Assembly (NCBI GenBank): GCA_021776235.1
Contig: JAJFGG010000098.1
Coordinates: 1 to 64,000, forward strand
Length of the DNA: 64,000 nt
Direction of reading: 5' to 3'
DNA from: Alphaproteobacteria bacterium
GTDB lineage: Bacteria > Pseudomonadota > Alphaproteobacteria > GCA-2731375
The position numbers were made by a program, and so were the translations under genes. Position 1 is the first letter of the stretch; each line of letters starts with the position of its first letter. The notes beneath the pieces are model-generated. The model searched no databases, had not been told where the DNA came from, and was given only the letters and a program-made list of their open reading frames with translations. Positions 7,421 through 15,264 of the stretch are shown here, in pieces.

Positions 7421-8134
7421 ATGGCTATATTTATTCGGGGTGTGATCTGCTTGCTCGCAATAGCATTTCTTGGCAATTGTGCGTCCAGCGAGATCTCGCA
7501 GCGTCAATCGTATGCGGCGCAAGAACAGATACCCCGGCCTGGCCGGATCATCGTTTACGACATCCAGGCGACGCCAAACGATGTTCCGGCCACAGCCGCC
7601 ATAACCGGCTCCTACAGCCAACGGCAATCCCCACAGACGGCACAGGAAATTCAACTCGGCCGCCAAATTGGTGACCGTGTCGCGGCCGGCCTCGTTCGCA
7701 AAATTCGCGCAATGGGGCTCTCGGCCGAGCGGGCGGGACGAGGGTCGCCGCCGATGGTGGGTGATGCCCTGATCACCGGCCAGTTCATATCGATCGACAA
7801 GGGCGACCGTACGAAGCGGGTTGTCATCGGGTTCGGAAAAGGTAGCGGCGAGCTTCTGACACTTATCGAAGGCGTGCTGGTCACGCCGAAAGGACACCGC
7901 CAGCTGGGCTCGCGCGAGATCGAAACGAAAGGCGGGAAAAAGCCAGGCTTGGCACTGCCGGCAATCGTTGCCGTGGCAACAGACAGTCCGGTCGGCCTGA
8001 TCGTCAACAGTGTTTTAACCGTCAAGGGCGAGAAAAAGGGTGGCGGCGAGACTTGGGAAGGTGCGGCTGACGGAACAGCCGACGAGATAGCCAAGGAACT
8101 GGAGAGGATATTCCAGGGGCATGGATGGATTTAA
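7421..8134 (+). CDS. DUF4410-type lipoprotein
   Basis: A 237-residue predicted lipoprotein. The signal MAIFIRGVICLLAIAFLGNC ends in a lipobox-like GNC. The mature part matches what I know of DUF4410 proteins: an N-terminal IVYDIQATPNDVP strand, then QLGRQIGDRVAAGLVRKIRAMGL, and the conserved core GDALITGQFISIDKGDR followed by RVVIGFGKGSGEL. The function of this envelope family is not known. GGAGG stands 5 bp before the chosen ATG at 7421; an upstream in-frame start has no such site. It lies just downstream of the dehalogenase operon and could be part of the same acquired segment, but gives no functional hint. Confidence 0.72.
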   Translation: MAIFIRGVICLLAIAFLGNCASSEISQRQSYAAQEQIPRPGRIIVYDIQATPNDVPATAAITGSYSQRQSPQTAQEIQLGRQIGDRVAAGLVRKIRAMGLSAERAGRGSPPMVGDALITGQFISIDKGDRTKRVVIGFGKGSGELLTLIEGVLVTPKGHRQLGSREIETKGGKKPGLALPAIVAVATDSPVGLIVNSVLTVKGEKKGGGETWEGAADGTADEIAKELERIFQGHGWI

Positions 8135-8245
8135 AGCCGCAAATGTATCGTCGGCTGGTTGGCATGTGCATTGGTGAATGCAGCACCATCAACATGTAAA
8201 ATTCCGCAAGTTGAAGTGGTTTCGATCTGATCTGACACAGTCCCT

Positions 8246-8289
8246 TGAACGGGACGAGAGTTACCGGTGAACGGGACGAGGGTTACCGG
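8246..8289. repeat. 22-bp tandem repeat, two copies
   Basis: TGAACGGGACGAGAGTTACC at 8246 and TGAACGGGACGAGGGTTACC at 8268 start two directly adjacent 22-bp units that differ at one base and both end in CCGG. They stand about 55 bp upstream of the transposase stump at 8343 and probably belong to the end of the same insertion sequence. Confidence 0.7.
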
Positions 8290-8342
8290 TTTTGATGGAG
8301 GTGCAAACCCGGCCATCGAAACACAAATCAAAGGTAATCCTC

Positions 8343-8441
8343 ATGCTTCACAGTAATGACAATATCATCAAACATAGAGCCGGCCTGCTCAACCTGGTGG
8401 AAGAAGGTCGAATGAACAACCTCGTGACAGATCACACTTGA
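8343..8441 (+). pseudogene. N-terminal remnant of an IS481-type transposase
   Basis: Thirty-two codons reading MLHSNDNIIKHRAGLLNLVE and then running into unrelated sequence and a stop. The opening matches from memory the N-terminus of a common IS481-family/integrase-core transposase that continues with a helix-turn-helix (..NIIKHKxGLLNLAEELGNVSKACKVMG..). Everything after the first 20 or so residues, including the DDE domain, is missing. The stump's stop codon overlaps the 3' end of the convergent flavoprotein gene at 8432, so the deletion joint lies between about 8403 and 8432. It marks past transposition next to the dehalogenase locus. Confidence 0.6.
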
Positions 8442-9868
8442 CCAGCGTCATCGTCGAGCAAATCGCTGTATAAAAATTCCTCGCCCTCTTCGTAACTCAA
8501 CGCGTCGCCGGCCACGATATGCGCGGCGCCCTGGAGACATTCCATGATCGACGGATGGGGCATTATGGAGTCCATGAGGTAGGTATAGGGCAAGCCCTGC
8601 TCGATCATGATTGAGGCCGCGGAGACGAGCCCGTCGGCGTCTCTTCCAATCGCCCGAATGCCAAGAATTCTGTCGTTTCCAGCCGGTCCAACGATGAGTT
8701 TGACAAATCCAAGCGGCGGAAATGCCGCGTGGGCCCGATGACTTCGGCCATACGGATATTTTCCGACCCGAACATCACCGTAGCGCTCGCGCGCCACCGT
8801 TTCGCTAAGCCCGGCCCCGGCGATCATGGGGATTGTGAATATGATATAGGGCACATGATCCATGTTTTGGCTGAACTTTTGCCCCAAAATGCTGTAGGCG
8901 GCGCAACGGCCCTCCGCCTCCGCGACATGCACAAGAGCCATGTCTGTCGGCGTGTCCCGGTGACCAAGATCGCCGACAGCATAGATATGGGACACATTTG
9001 TCTTCATGTCCGGGCCTGTTGGAATGTATCCCCGGTCATCGATTTCAACGCCGGCAGCGTCTAGGTTCAGATCGTGGGTGTTGGCATTGCGCCCGACCGC
9101 AAACAACACGCTTTCGGTTTGTACTTGGTGGCCATTCGAAAGCGTAGTGCGGACGCCGTCATTGGTGACCTCCAGCCCTTCGAACCGGCTGGATGGAATG
9201 ACTTCGACGCCCCGTAGCGCAAAGGCGCGCGCCAGGAAATCGCTGATATCCTCATCTTCACTGGACAGTATGCGGGGCTGGGTATCGACCAGCTGAACCT
9301 TCGAGCCCAATTCGCTGAATATACTGGCGAATTCACAGCCGATTACGCCGGCCCCCAAGATCAGCAGTGATTTTGGGAGAGAACTCAGGCGAACGACCTC
9401 GTCACTGGTGAGAACCCGCTTGGCATCAACGCTGACACCGGGAAATACCCTTGGCACGGATCCGGTCGCGATCACGATATGCCGGGCCCGCAGGCTTTCT
9501 TCTCCGACAATGACCGTATTCGGGCCGCCGAAGCGGCCCTTACCGGTCAACAGTTTGATGCCCAGCCGTTGCAGCCGCGTTTCAATGCCAGAACGTAGAT
9601 CCTCAGCGGCTGCCTTTATATTTCGTTGGACGGCGCGGTAACTTGGCGCAGACTCGATGCCAAACAAATCTCGACGAATTGTTACCTGGGCGTACAGCCG
9701 GGCGATCTCAAAAGCCGCCTTGGATTTAAATGCCCCCTCAATCCCGTAACCCATGAGGTGGCCGTGATTGACGACGACGACGTCCACGCCGGCCAGGGCC
9801 AGCGCCGTCGCCGCGCTGAGGCCGCCTGGGCCGCCGCCAAGGACAACGACATCCACCGTCTGTGTCAC
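8432..9868 (-). CDS. FAD/NAD-dependent oxidoreductase of the dihydrolipoamide dehydrogenase fold, redox cysteines absent
   Basis: A 478-residue flavoprotein with the class I pyridine nucleotide-disulfide oxidoreductase layout: an FAD-binding GGGPGG near the start, the NAD-binding ILGAGVIGCEFASIF in the middle, the second FAD motif IYAVGDLG, and a dimerisation domain ending in MPHPSIMECLQGA, which keeps the His-Glu pair. The usual GGTCxNxGCxPSK disulfide segment is replaced by GHLMGYGIEGAFKSK, with no Cys. It therefore cannot be a normal lipoamide dehydrogenase; a soluble-transhydrogenase-like or other two-electron role is possible. GTG at 9868 is taken as the start because a perfect AGGAGG lies just upstream. 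Confidence 0.82.
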   Translation of the reverse strand: MTQTVDVVVLGGGPGGLSAATALALAGVDVVVVNHGHLMGYGIEGAFKSKAAFEIARLYAQVTIRRDLFGIESAPSYRAVQRNIKAAAEDLRSGIETRLQRLGIKLLTGKGRFGGPNTVIVGEESLRARHIVIATGSVPRVFPGVSVDAKRVLTSDEVVRLSSLPKSLLILGAGVIGCEFASIFSELGSKVQLVDTQPRILSSEDEDISDFLARAFALRGVEVIPSSRFEGLEVTNDGVRTTLSNGHQVQTESVLFAVGRNANTHDLNLDAAGVEIDDRGYIPTGPDMKTNVSHIYAVGDLGHRDTPTDMALVHVAEAEGRCAAYSILGQKFSQNMDHVPYIIFTIPMIAGAGLSETVARERYGDVRVGKYPYGRSHRAHAAFPPLGFVKLIVGPAGNDRILGIRAIGRDADGLVSAASIMIEQGLPYTYLMDSIMPHPSIMECLQGAAHIVAGDALSYEEGEEFLYSDLLDDDAGQV

Positions 9869-10134
9869 GAAATTTCTTCCTCCTTTGTCCTCAACAGCCG
9901 GAATTGGTATTGGTTCGCGCAAGCTGAACCTGATAGCGTAATATTTGCAAGATTAGAAATGCTGATTATCTCGGATTGCGCTTCTGGCATGACCAATAAG
10001 TTTCAATGCCAGGCCGGTACGGATGAAATGCGGGCTGCCGGTCGGGTACCTCATGTCCAAAAGCCTGACTGCCGCAGGGCCCATCAAACCTTACGCACCG
10101 CGTAAATTGTAATTGGAAATACTTGGAGCAGATC

Positions 10135-10488
10135 ATGGCAGCAATCAAACCGCATCCTCTGGCTACCGAACAACTGCCGATGTTCATCGCCGGCCCTGGC
10201 GAGACGGATACCATTTTCATTGTCGTCGTGATAATTTTGCTCGTTGTTATGATGCTCGTGGGAGTGTTTTACTTTGCCCTTCACGCCGTGCCTGAAAAAA
10301 TGGCGCACAAAGTCGACAGCCGACAGTTACAGTTGGTTGCTCTCCTCTCGCTGATCGCACTCTTGACGCACAACAATTACTTCTGGATCGCCGCACTCCT
10401 GCTGGCCGCCATCAAGTTTCCAAACTTTCTCACGCCGCTTGAATCTATTGCCAGGTCTTTGGAAATGAGACGGGAAAGGGGGGATTAG
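10135..10488 (+). CDS. Small inner-membrane protein paired with HlyD-type exporter subunit (YibI-like context)
   Basis: A 117-residue membrane protein with a long first helix (IFIVVVIILLVVMMLVGVFYFAL) and a hydrophobic second half (LVALLSLIALL, FWIAALLLAAIKF). It ends with a charged cytoplasmic tail (RSLEMRRERGD). The Pro/His-containing linker ALHAVPEKMAHKV lies between the helices. Its stop is 3 bp from the GTG of the HlyD-family gene, the arrangement of yibI-yibH in enterobacteria, though the similarity to YibI itself is only topological. ATG at 10135 is preferred to TTG at 10123 because GGAG lies 7 bp upstream. Confidence 0.72.
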   Translation: MAAIKPHPLATEQLPMFIAGPGETDTIFIVVVIILLVVMMLVGVFYFALHAVPEKMAHKVDSRQLQLVALLSLIALLTHNNYFWIAALLLAAIKFPNFLTPLESIARSLEMRRERGD

Positions 10489-10491
10489 GAC

Positions 10492-11724
10492 GTGCTGGAA
10501 TTTCTCGCCGTTTCTTTGATAACAATCCTCCCGGATTTCCTTATTCGCCGTTATGTCCAGGGGAAACGCCTGGGCCATGAGATTGATCTGTTCACCCTCT
10601 GGTTCGAATTGCGCTGGGGTATTTCAGCCAGCGTAATCCTTACCGTCGCGCTGATCACAGCGATATTTTTCTACCATCCAACGACATCCAATGTCTCCTC
10701 CCTGTTCCGCACCGTGTCCATATTGCCGGAAAGCGGCGGCCGTGTAGACCGAGTCCACGTCAAAAACCATCAACTTGTCCGGGCCGGCGACCTGCTCTTC
10801 ACGATAGATTCGAGCATCGAACGCGCGAAGGGCGAGACCGCGCGGCGGCGGATCGCCGAAGTGGACGCAGAACTGGTGCTGGCCGAATCTGAATTGGCCG
10901 CCGCAAACGGATTGATTGGCGCAGCGCAGGGTGCCTACGACCAGGCCATCAACGAGTTGGAACGCACCCGCGAACTACGGCGAAGAAACAAAAACGTTGT
11001 CACGCAGCAGAAGCTCGATTCCCTCGAAAACCTCTCCATAAGCAAACAAGGTACACTTGATGCGGCGATCGCCGACAAGGACGTCATTCTGGCCCGGATT
11101 ACCACGCAACTGCCGGCGCAAAAGGCACGCGCGCAGGCGGAGTTGTCGGAAGCGGAAGCCGAACTTGCCAAAAAGTCCGTGTACGCCGGTGTGGCCGGGA
11201 GGGTCGATCAGTTCCTTCTCAAATCCGGTGACATCGTCAATCCGATGCTACGGCCCGCGGGCATATTGGTTCCCACTGACTCGGGACGCGGACGCTTCCT
11301 GGCCGGGTTCCGGCAAATCTCCGTGTCGGTCGTGAAAGTTGGCATGATCGCCGAGATAACTTGTGCCGCGAAGCCTTTCACGGTCATCCCCATGGTCGTC
11401 GTGGCGATCCAGGATGTCATCGCGGCAGGACAATTCAGACCGGGCGATCGGCTTGTCGAGGCCATGGACCTGGCACGGCCAGGGACCATCCTGGTTACTT
11501 TGGCCACGCTTTACGAAGGCCAGGCCGATGGAATTCCGCCCGGCAGCAAATGCATCGCCAATGCCTATACCGACAGCCACGACCGGATGGCTTCCGGCGA
11601 GCTGGGCTTCTTTGGCGGGCTGTATTATCACGCGGTCGATGCGCTTGGCATTGTTCATGCGGTGATATTGCGGGCGCAGGCTTTGCTGATGCCGGTCAAA
11701 CTGTTGGTTCTGTCGGACCACTAA
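10492..11724 (+). CDS. HlyD/EmrA-family membrane fusion (periplasmic adaptor) protein
   Basis: A 410-residue adaptor protein. After a short cytoplasmic stretch it has one membrane helix (WGISASVILTVALITAIFFY, about 41-60). A biotinyl-lipoyl-like half-motif follows (ILPESGGRVDRVHVKNHQLVRAGDLLFTID), then an alpha-helical coiled-coil hairpin rich in Ala, Glu and Arg (about 105-235), the second lipoyl half (VYAGVAGRVDQFLLKSGDIV) and a beta-barrel region. Such proteins bridge inner-membrane pumps to the outer membrane. No pump or outer-membrane channel is encoded nearby, so it resembles the YibH/YiaV class that pairs with only a small membrane protein. GTG start after GGGAAAGGGGGGA. Confidence 0.85.
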   Translation: MLEFLAVSLITILPDFLIRRYVQGKRLGHEIDLFTLWFELRWGISASVILTVALITAIFFYHPTTSNVSSLFRTVSILPESGGRVDRVHVKNHQLVRAGDLLFTIDSSIERAKGETARRRIAEVDAELVLAESELAAANGLIGAAQGAYDQAINELERTRELRRRNKNVVTQQKLDSLENLSISKQGTLDAAIADKDVILARITTQLPAQKARAQAELSEAEAELAKKSVYAGVAGRVDQFLLKSGDIVNPMLRPAGILVPTDSGRGRFLAGFRQISVSVVKVGMIAEITCAAKPFTVIPMVVVAIQDVIAAGQFRPGDRLVEAMDLARPGTILVTLATLYEGQADGIPPGSKCIANAYTDSHDRMASGELGFFGGLYYHAVDALGIVHAVILRAQALLMPVKLLVLSDH

Positions 11725-11772
11725 GAACAAAATCTGCTGATGGCGGACAATCCGCACAAAAGCTGACCCTTG

Positions 11773-11796
11773 TACCAATGGTCGTTGATATCAACG
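11773..11796. repeat. Solo sequence resembling the end of the 59139 miniature element
   Basis: TACCAATGGTCGTTGATATC at 11773 and the next bases match the left terminal repeat of the element at 59139 at 20 of 23 positions. The part CGTTGATATCAACG (11783-11796) is itself a perfect 14-bp palindrome. I saw no second end nearby, so it may be a relic or a coincidence helped by the palindrome. Confidence 0.4.
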
Positions 11797-11977
11797 CGTA
11801 TCACTGCAGGCTTGGATATTCCGCATCGGCAAAGCAGGCGGCCAAAGAAAGCTGCCGCCACCCATCCCTCAACGGCGTGTACGCGACACCCCAAATTCGG
11901 TCACGGGACTGTTTTTGTCCCTTTTCAGGCATCGTACAAGCATCGCAAGTGCGACTTCCTGCTTGCACGCCTTGGTT

Positions 11978-13273
11978 TTACTTGTTGGGCTTGTACCAGG
12001 GTTTCTGTTTTCGCCAGTCCTGCTTTTGCAGATCATACTTCTTTGCATGCCCGTCGAGCAGATCGTTCTGGGCGTTGAAGCCCGGGCCCCATTCGCCGCC
12101 CTTGATGAAGTCGCTCATCGGGTCTGGAATACTCCGGTCGGGCGGTGGTTGGCGGGTCGGGCCGCGAACACCGCTGGCGCGGTCGGTTGAGACTGCCATA
12201 CGCTCGATGATTTTGTCCTTGGTTATGTTCCAGACCATCATATCGACCGCCATGGACAGCGGGCCGTCGTAAGTCTGACGAATGCCGTCACGAACCTCGG
12301 ATAGAGCTTCCTCCATGCTGTGATAGGCAACGGCGTGACGGGGCCTTATGGCGCTCATAATCTTGCCGAAGGACGGCCCCGAAGTGTGGAATTCGCAGCA
12401 GGCCCGCCAGGCCAATTGGGGTGGCTGGCCGTAGTCCTTGACAAAAAACTCGGGCGTGCCAAAGGCCTCATGAATCATGAAGTCGGCGCCCTTGGCGTAT
12501 TTCACGACCCATTTGTTCGGCGAGGAATCGCCGCCGAAGACGAGCTTCATTCCGGCGTACTCGATGATAAAACTGACCGGGCCGTCACCGGCATGGATCG
12601 CGGGAATGGAGCGGATCACGATGCCGTTTTGGTCGTAGACCACCGCATTCTCGGCCCTGTAGTCAAATTCATGCACCTCGATCTTACCTGGCACGGGCGT
12701 GATCTTGAATGCGCGGGTCTGATAATCCCAGTTGAAGGCCTTGAGAAAATGCTTGATGGCATAAGCCGTTCCCATGTCCTCGGACCTGCCGCTCGGGCCC
12801 CAGATTTGCAGCGGCACCGGCCGGCCCGAAGTCCAGCCACCGGCCCAAAGCGCGTCGAGATCACCCCAATGATCCGTATGCAGATGACTGATGAAAAACT
12901 TGGTCAGGTACTCCGCGGGAATCATCAACGCGTTGATGTTGCGCATGGATCCGGTACCGATGTCGAAAATTAGCTTCTCGCCATTACCGAACTCGAAAAT
13001 GAAACAGGCCGACGCCTGGCCCCGGCGCTGATCAGGCATGCCGGTTCCACAGGCAATCACCCGCACTTCGTCCTTCGCCAGCACTTCCGTACCCGGATAA
13101 TAGACATAGCGGTCCGGCGCCACCACATTAGGCCCCTTGATGACGCCACCGGCCGCCTCGGCTTCCGCGACCAGCGGCACCTTGAAACTGTTGTCAGGGG
13201 AGATATTGCTTCCGAGCGCAATACCAACCACGGCGCACACCGCGCCGAATGCGACCAAATTGCGGTTTATCAT
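11978..13273 (-). CDS. Exported MBL-fold metallohydrolase
   Basis: A 431-residue metallo-beta-lactamase-fold protein with an N-terminal signal or anchor (LVAFGAVCAVVGIALGSN), so it probably acts outside the cytoplasm. The zinc motif SHLHTDHWGDL gives His130, His132, Asp134 and His135. Further ligand regions are IPAIHAGDG and GGDSSPNKW, with YHSMEEA toward the C-terminus. The last 60 residues are charged and Trp/Lys/Pro-rich, an extension beyond the core fold. From memory it resembles the family annotated as guanitoxin-biosynthesis-type GntH, but no guanitoxin genes are nearby, so only the fold is claimed. It is divergent from the thioesterase gene. Confidence 0.82.
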   Translation of the reverse strand: MINRNLVAFGAVCAVVGIALGSNISPDNSFKVPLVAEAEAAGGVIKGPNVVAPDRYVYYPGTEVLAKDEVRVIACGTGMPDQRRGQASACFIFEFGNGEKLIFDIGTGSMRNINALMIPAEYLTKFFISHLHTDHWGDLDALWAGGWTSGRPVPLQIWGPSGRSEDMGTAYAIKHFLKAFNWDYQTRAFKITPVPGKIEVHEFDYRAENAVVYDQNGIVIRSIPAIHAGDGPVSFIIEYAGMKLVFGGDSSPNKWVVKYAKGADFMIHEAFGTPEFFVKDYGQPPQLAWRACCEFHTSGPSFGKIMSAIRPRHAVAYHSMEEALSEVRDGIRQTYDGPLSMAVDMMVWNITKDKIIERMAVSTDRASGVRGPTRQPPPDRSIPDPMSDFIKGGEWGPGFNAQNDLLDGHAKKYDLQKQDWRKQKPWYKPNK

Positions 13274-13464
13274 TGTCCTCTCCCTTATCGCGAAAACATC
13301 TTACGAATCACCTCCACACCCCAGCAGGGCGGTGCTGGCCAGCAAGCTATCAGTATCTGTTTTTGGGGCAAAGCAATATCCGGTTCGCCCCTGACTTTGC
13401 ATTCAATTCCCGCCGCAAAACATAGGTATCTTTGGCCGGCGTACTGGTCATTGCGCCTCGGACG

Positions 13465-13479
13465 CCGTCATAATGACGG
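13465..13479. promoter_or_regulatory. Short palindrome just before the thioesterase start
   Basis: CCGTCAT-A-ATGACGG is a perfect 7-bp inverted repeat around one base, ending 1 bp before the ATG at 13481. It could be a repressor site or a small hairpin covering the start. No recognisable ribosome binding site is present, so the start of the next gene is not certain. Confidence 0.35.
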
Positions 13480-13480
13480 T

Positions 13481-13906
13481 ATGGAAGATGAACTTACGGC
13501 CAATCCACCGCCAGGCTTCACGCTTTCACGCAACCGGGGGCCCTATACGACCCACAATGGCCCCTATTTCCACAAACTGGAAGCCGGGCAATTCTGGCAT
13601 GGCCTGCGGGTGGGGCGGCGCCACTGCAATGTCCATGGCAGTCTGCACGGCGGCATGATGTCCGCCTTTGCCGATGGTCTTTTGGCCACCGCCTTTTCGC
13701 GCGGGACCCAGGCGCGGGGGGTAACGGTCCGCATGGTCTGCGACCTGATCGGCGCCGTCGATGCCGGCGCCTGGTTGGAGGGCAGGGCCTGGCTGACAGG
13801 CCGGGAAGACAACATGGCCTTCGCCGAGGCCGAGGCTTTCGCCGACGGCGAACTGGTTCTTAGCGCCTCCGGCGTGTTTCGGATTGTGGCGCCTAAAGCG
13901 CGGTAA
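13481..13906 (+). CDS. PaaI-type hotdog-fold acyl-CoA thioesterase
   Basis: A 141-residue hotdog thioesterase. The signature VHGSLHGGMMSAFADGLLA carries the HGG turn and the Asp on the long helix (position of the catalytic Asp in PaaI enzymes). A strand pattern typical of the dimeric fold follows (VTVRMVCDLIGAVDAGAWLEGRAW). It probably hydrolyses an acyl- or aryl-CoA in the cytoplasm; the substrate is unknown. The frame is open for 28 further codons upstream, but ATG at 13481 gives the usual family length. The 3' end overlaps the convergent monooxygenase gene by 14 bp. Confidence 0.82.
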   Translation: MEDELTANPPPGFTLSRNRGPYTTHNGPYFHKLEAGQFWHGLRVGRRHCNVHGSLHGGMMSAFADGLLATAFSRGTQARGVTVRMVCDLIGAVDAGAWLEGRAWLTGREDNMAFAEAEAFADGELVLSASGVFRIVAPKAR

Positions 13907-14192
13907 CCTCTGCTACGACATAGCGGCTGACGTTTCGGTCAAACGGCCTCAGGGTTGCAAGCGTGGCGCGGAATTTGGCCATATGGGCGGTTTGAAAATG
14001 CGCGTCCAAATGGGCCTGGGATTGCCATTCCTCGAAGATACGAACGATGTATTCGTCCTCGACATCGGCAAAAAAGCCGTAGGTGATGCAGCCCTCTTCC
14101 TTTCGGGTTTCCGCAGCCATAGCCAGGGCCGCGGCAAGCGCCACGGCCCGCTGTTCGGGGGCAAAACGAAAGCAGCCTGAGATCACGATCAT
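13893..14192 (-). CDS. Antibiotic biosynthesis monooxygenase (ABM) domain protein
   Basis: A 99-residue protein made of a single ABM dimeric alpha/beta-barrel domain, the YgiN/quinol-monooxygenase type. The pattern MIVISGCFRF...EEGCITYGFFADVEDEYIVRIFEEWQSQAHLDAHFQTAHM shows the typical Glu-Gly-Cys/Tyr and W-x(4)-L-x-H-x(3)-H spacing. Such proteins act as cofactor-free oxygenases on phenolic or quinone compounds, or sometimes bind haem. It lies 52 bp downstream of the stop of the dehydrogenase at 14245, same strand, and may share its transcript. The specific substrate is unknown. Confidence 0.82.
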   Translation of the reverse strand: MIVISGCFRFAPEQRAVALAAALAMAAETRKEEGCITYGFFADVEDEYIVRIFEEWQSQAHLDAHFQTAHMAKFRATLATLRPFDRNVSRYVVAEVTAL

Positions 14193-14244
14193 GGTCTTTC
14201 CTTTGTCTGATTAGGCGAATTGTTTCGCCGGCGGAAAAGGCGCT

Positions 14245-15177
14245 TCAATAGCCCCGCACCTTGTCCAGACGGTCAGGTACCGGCTGTCCGGCCTCGATGC
14301 GGCGAATATTGGCGACAACGGACTTGGCGCAGGATCGGGGCACCAGTTCGCCGGCCACATGGGGGGTCATCCATACCTTGTCATGATGCCAATAGGGGTG
14401 GCCGGGCGGCAATGGTTCCTCGTTATAGACATCCAGAAAGGCGCCCCCCAGCTGGCCGCTGTCCAGAGCCGCCAGCAGATCGTCATCGACCAGATGTCCA
14501 CCGCGGGCGATATTGATGATAAAGCCCCCCGTGGGCATGGCGGACAGCAGGCCGGCGTCAATGATGCCCTCGGTCTGCCCGGTCAGAGGCAGGACGCAGA
14601 CCAGAAAGCGGCAGCGGGCTGCCATCGCCAACAGGCCGTCGGCGCCATGATGGCAGAGTACGCCGTCGATGCTTTTCGGCCCACGGGACCAGCCATGGAC
14701 CTGAAAGCCAAGGGCGCCCAGCTTGCGCGCACAGTCACTGCCAATGGCGCCCAACCCCAGTATACCCACGGCCGTATCGGGCGTGTATAGGGGCCAGCCC
14801 CGGCTCCATCGCTGGGCCAGTTGTTCGTGGCGGTAACGGTGCATATCCCGATGGAAATGCAGCACACCATAGACGGCATACTCGGCCATCATGGCGGTCA
14901 GATAGTCGTCCACCATACGCACGATAGGCAGATCCGGGGGCAATTGTGGATCGGCCAGAATATGGTCGCAACCGGCGGCGATTGATAACACCGCTTTCAC
15001 GTTGGGCAGGCTGGCTATCAGGCCGTGCGGGGGCCAATAGACCAGGGCATAATCAACCTCCGCCGGGTCGCCAATATCGGGATAGGCCCGGACTTCCAGT
15101 TCCGGCATTTCCACCGCCAGGGCCTCACGCCAAAGGTCGATCGGATCCTGACGCGAGGAAATCAAAATTGTGGTCAT
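14245..15177 (-). CDS. D-2-hydroxyacid dehydrogenase, glyoxylate/hydroxypyruvate reductase A-like
   Basis: A 310-residue NAD(P)-dependent dehydrogenase of the D-2-hydroxyacid family. It contains the Rossmann motif GILGLGAIGSDCA, the catalytic Arg in NIARGGHLVDDD, the Glu in DVYNEEPLP and the His in WMTPHVAGE. The N-terminal lobe (WPPHGLIASLPNVKAVLSIAAGCDHIL) is typical of GhrA, which reduces glyoxylate and hydroxypyruvate. ATG at 15177 is chosen because the frame upstream lacks homologous sequence and the fold begins with MTTILISS. It is divergent from the ABC ATPase gene, with about 90 bp for two promoters. Confidence 0.87.
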   Translation of the reverse strand: MTTILISSRQDPIDLWREALAVEMPELEVRAYPDIGDPAEVDYALVYWPPHGLIASLPNVKAVLSIAAGCDHILADPQLPPDLPIVRMVDDYLTAMMAEYAVYGVLHFHRDMHRYRHEQLAQRWSRGWPLYTPDTAVGILGLGAIGSDCARKLGALGFQVHGWSRGPKSIDGVLCHHGADGLLAMAARCRFLVCVLPLTGQTEGIIDAGLLSAMPTGGFIINIARGGHLVDDDLLAALDSGQLGGAFLDVYNEEPLPPGHPYWHHDKVWMTPHVAGELVPRSCAKSVVANIRRIEAGQPVPDRLDKVRGY

Positions 15178-15264
15178 ATGACGGTCCCCTGCTGCCTCTG
15201 GCGCCAGCATAGCTTTGATGTCCGGGAAAGGCACCCCTTCACCAATGGGCATTTTAACGGCAAA

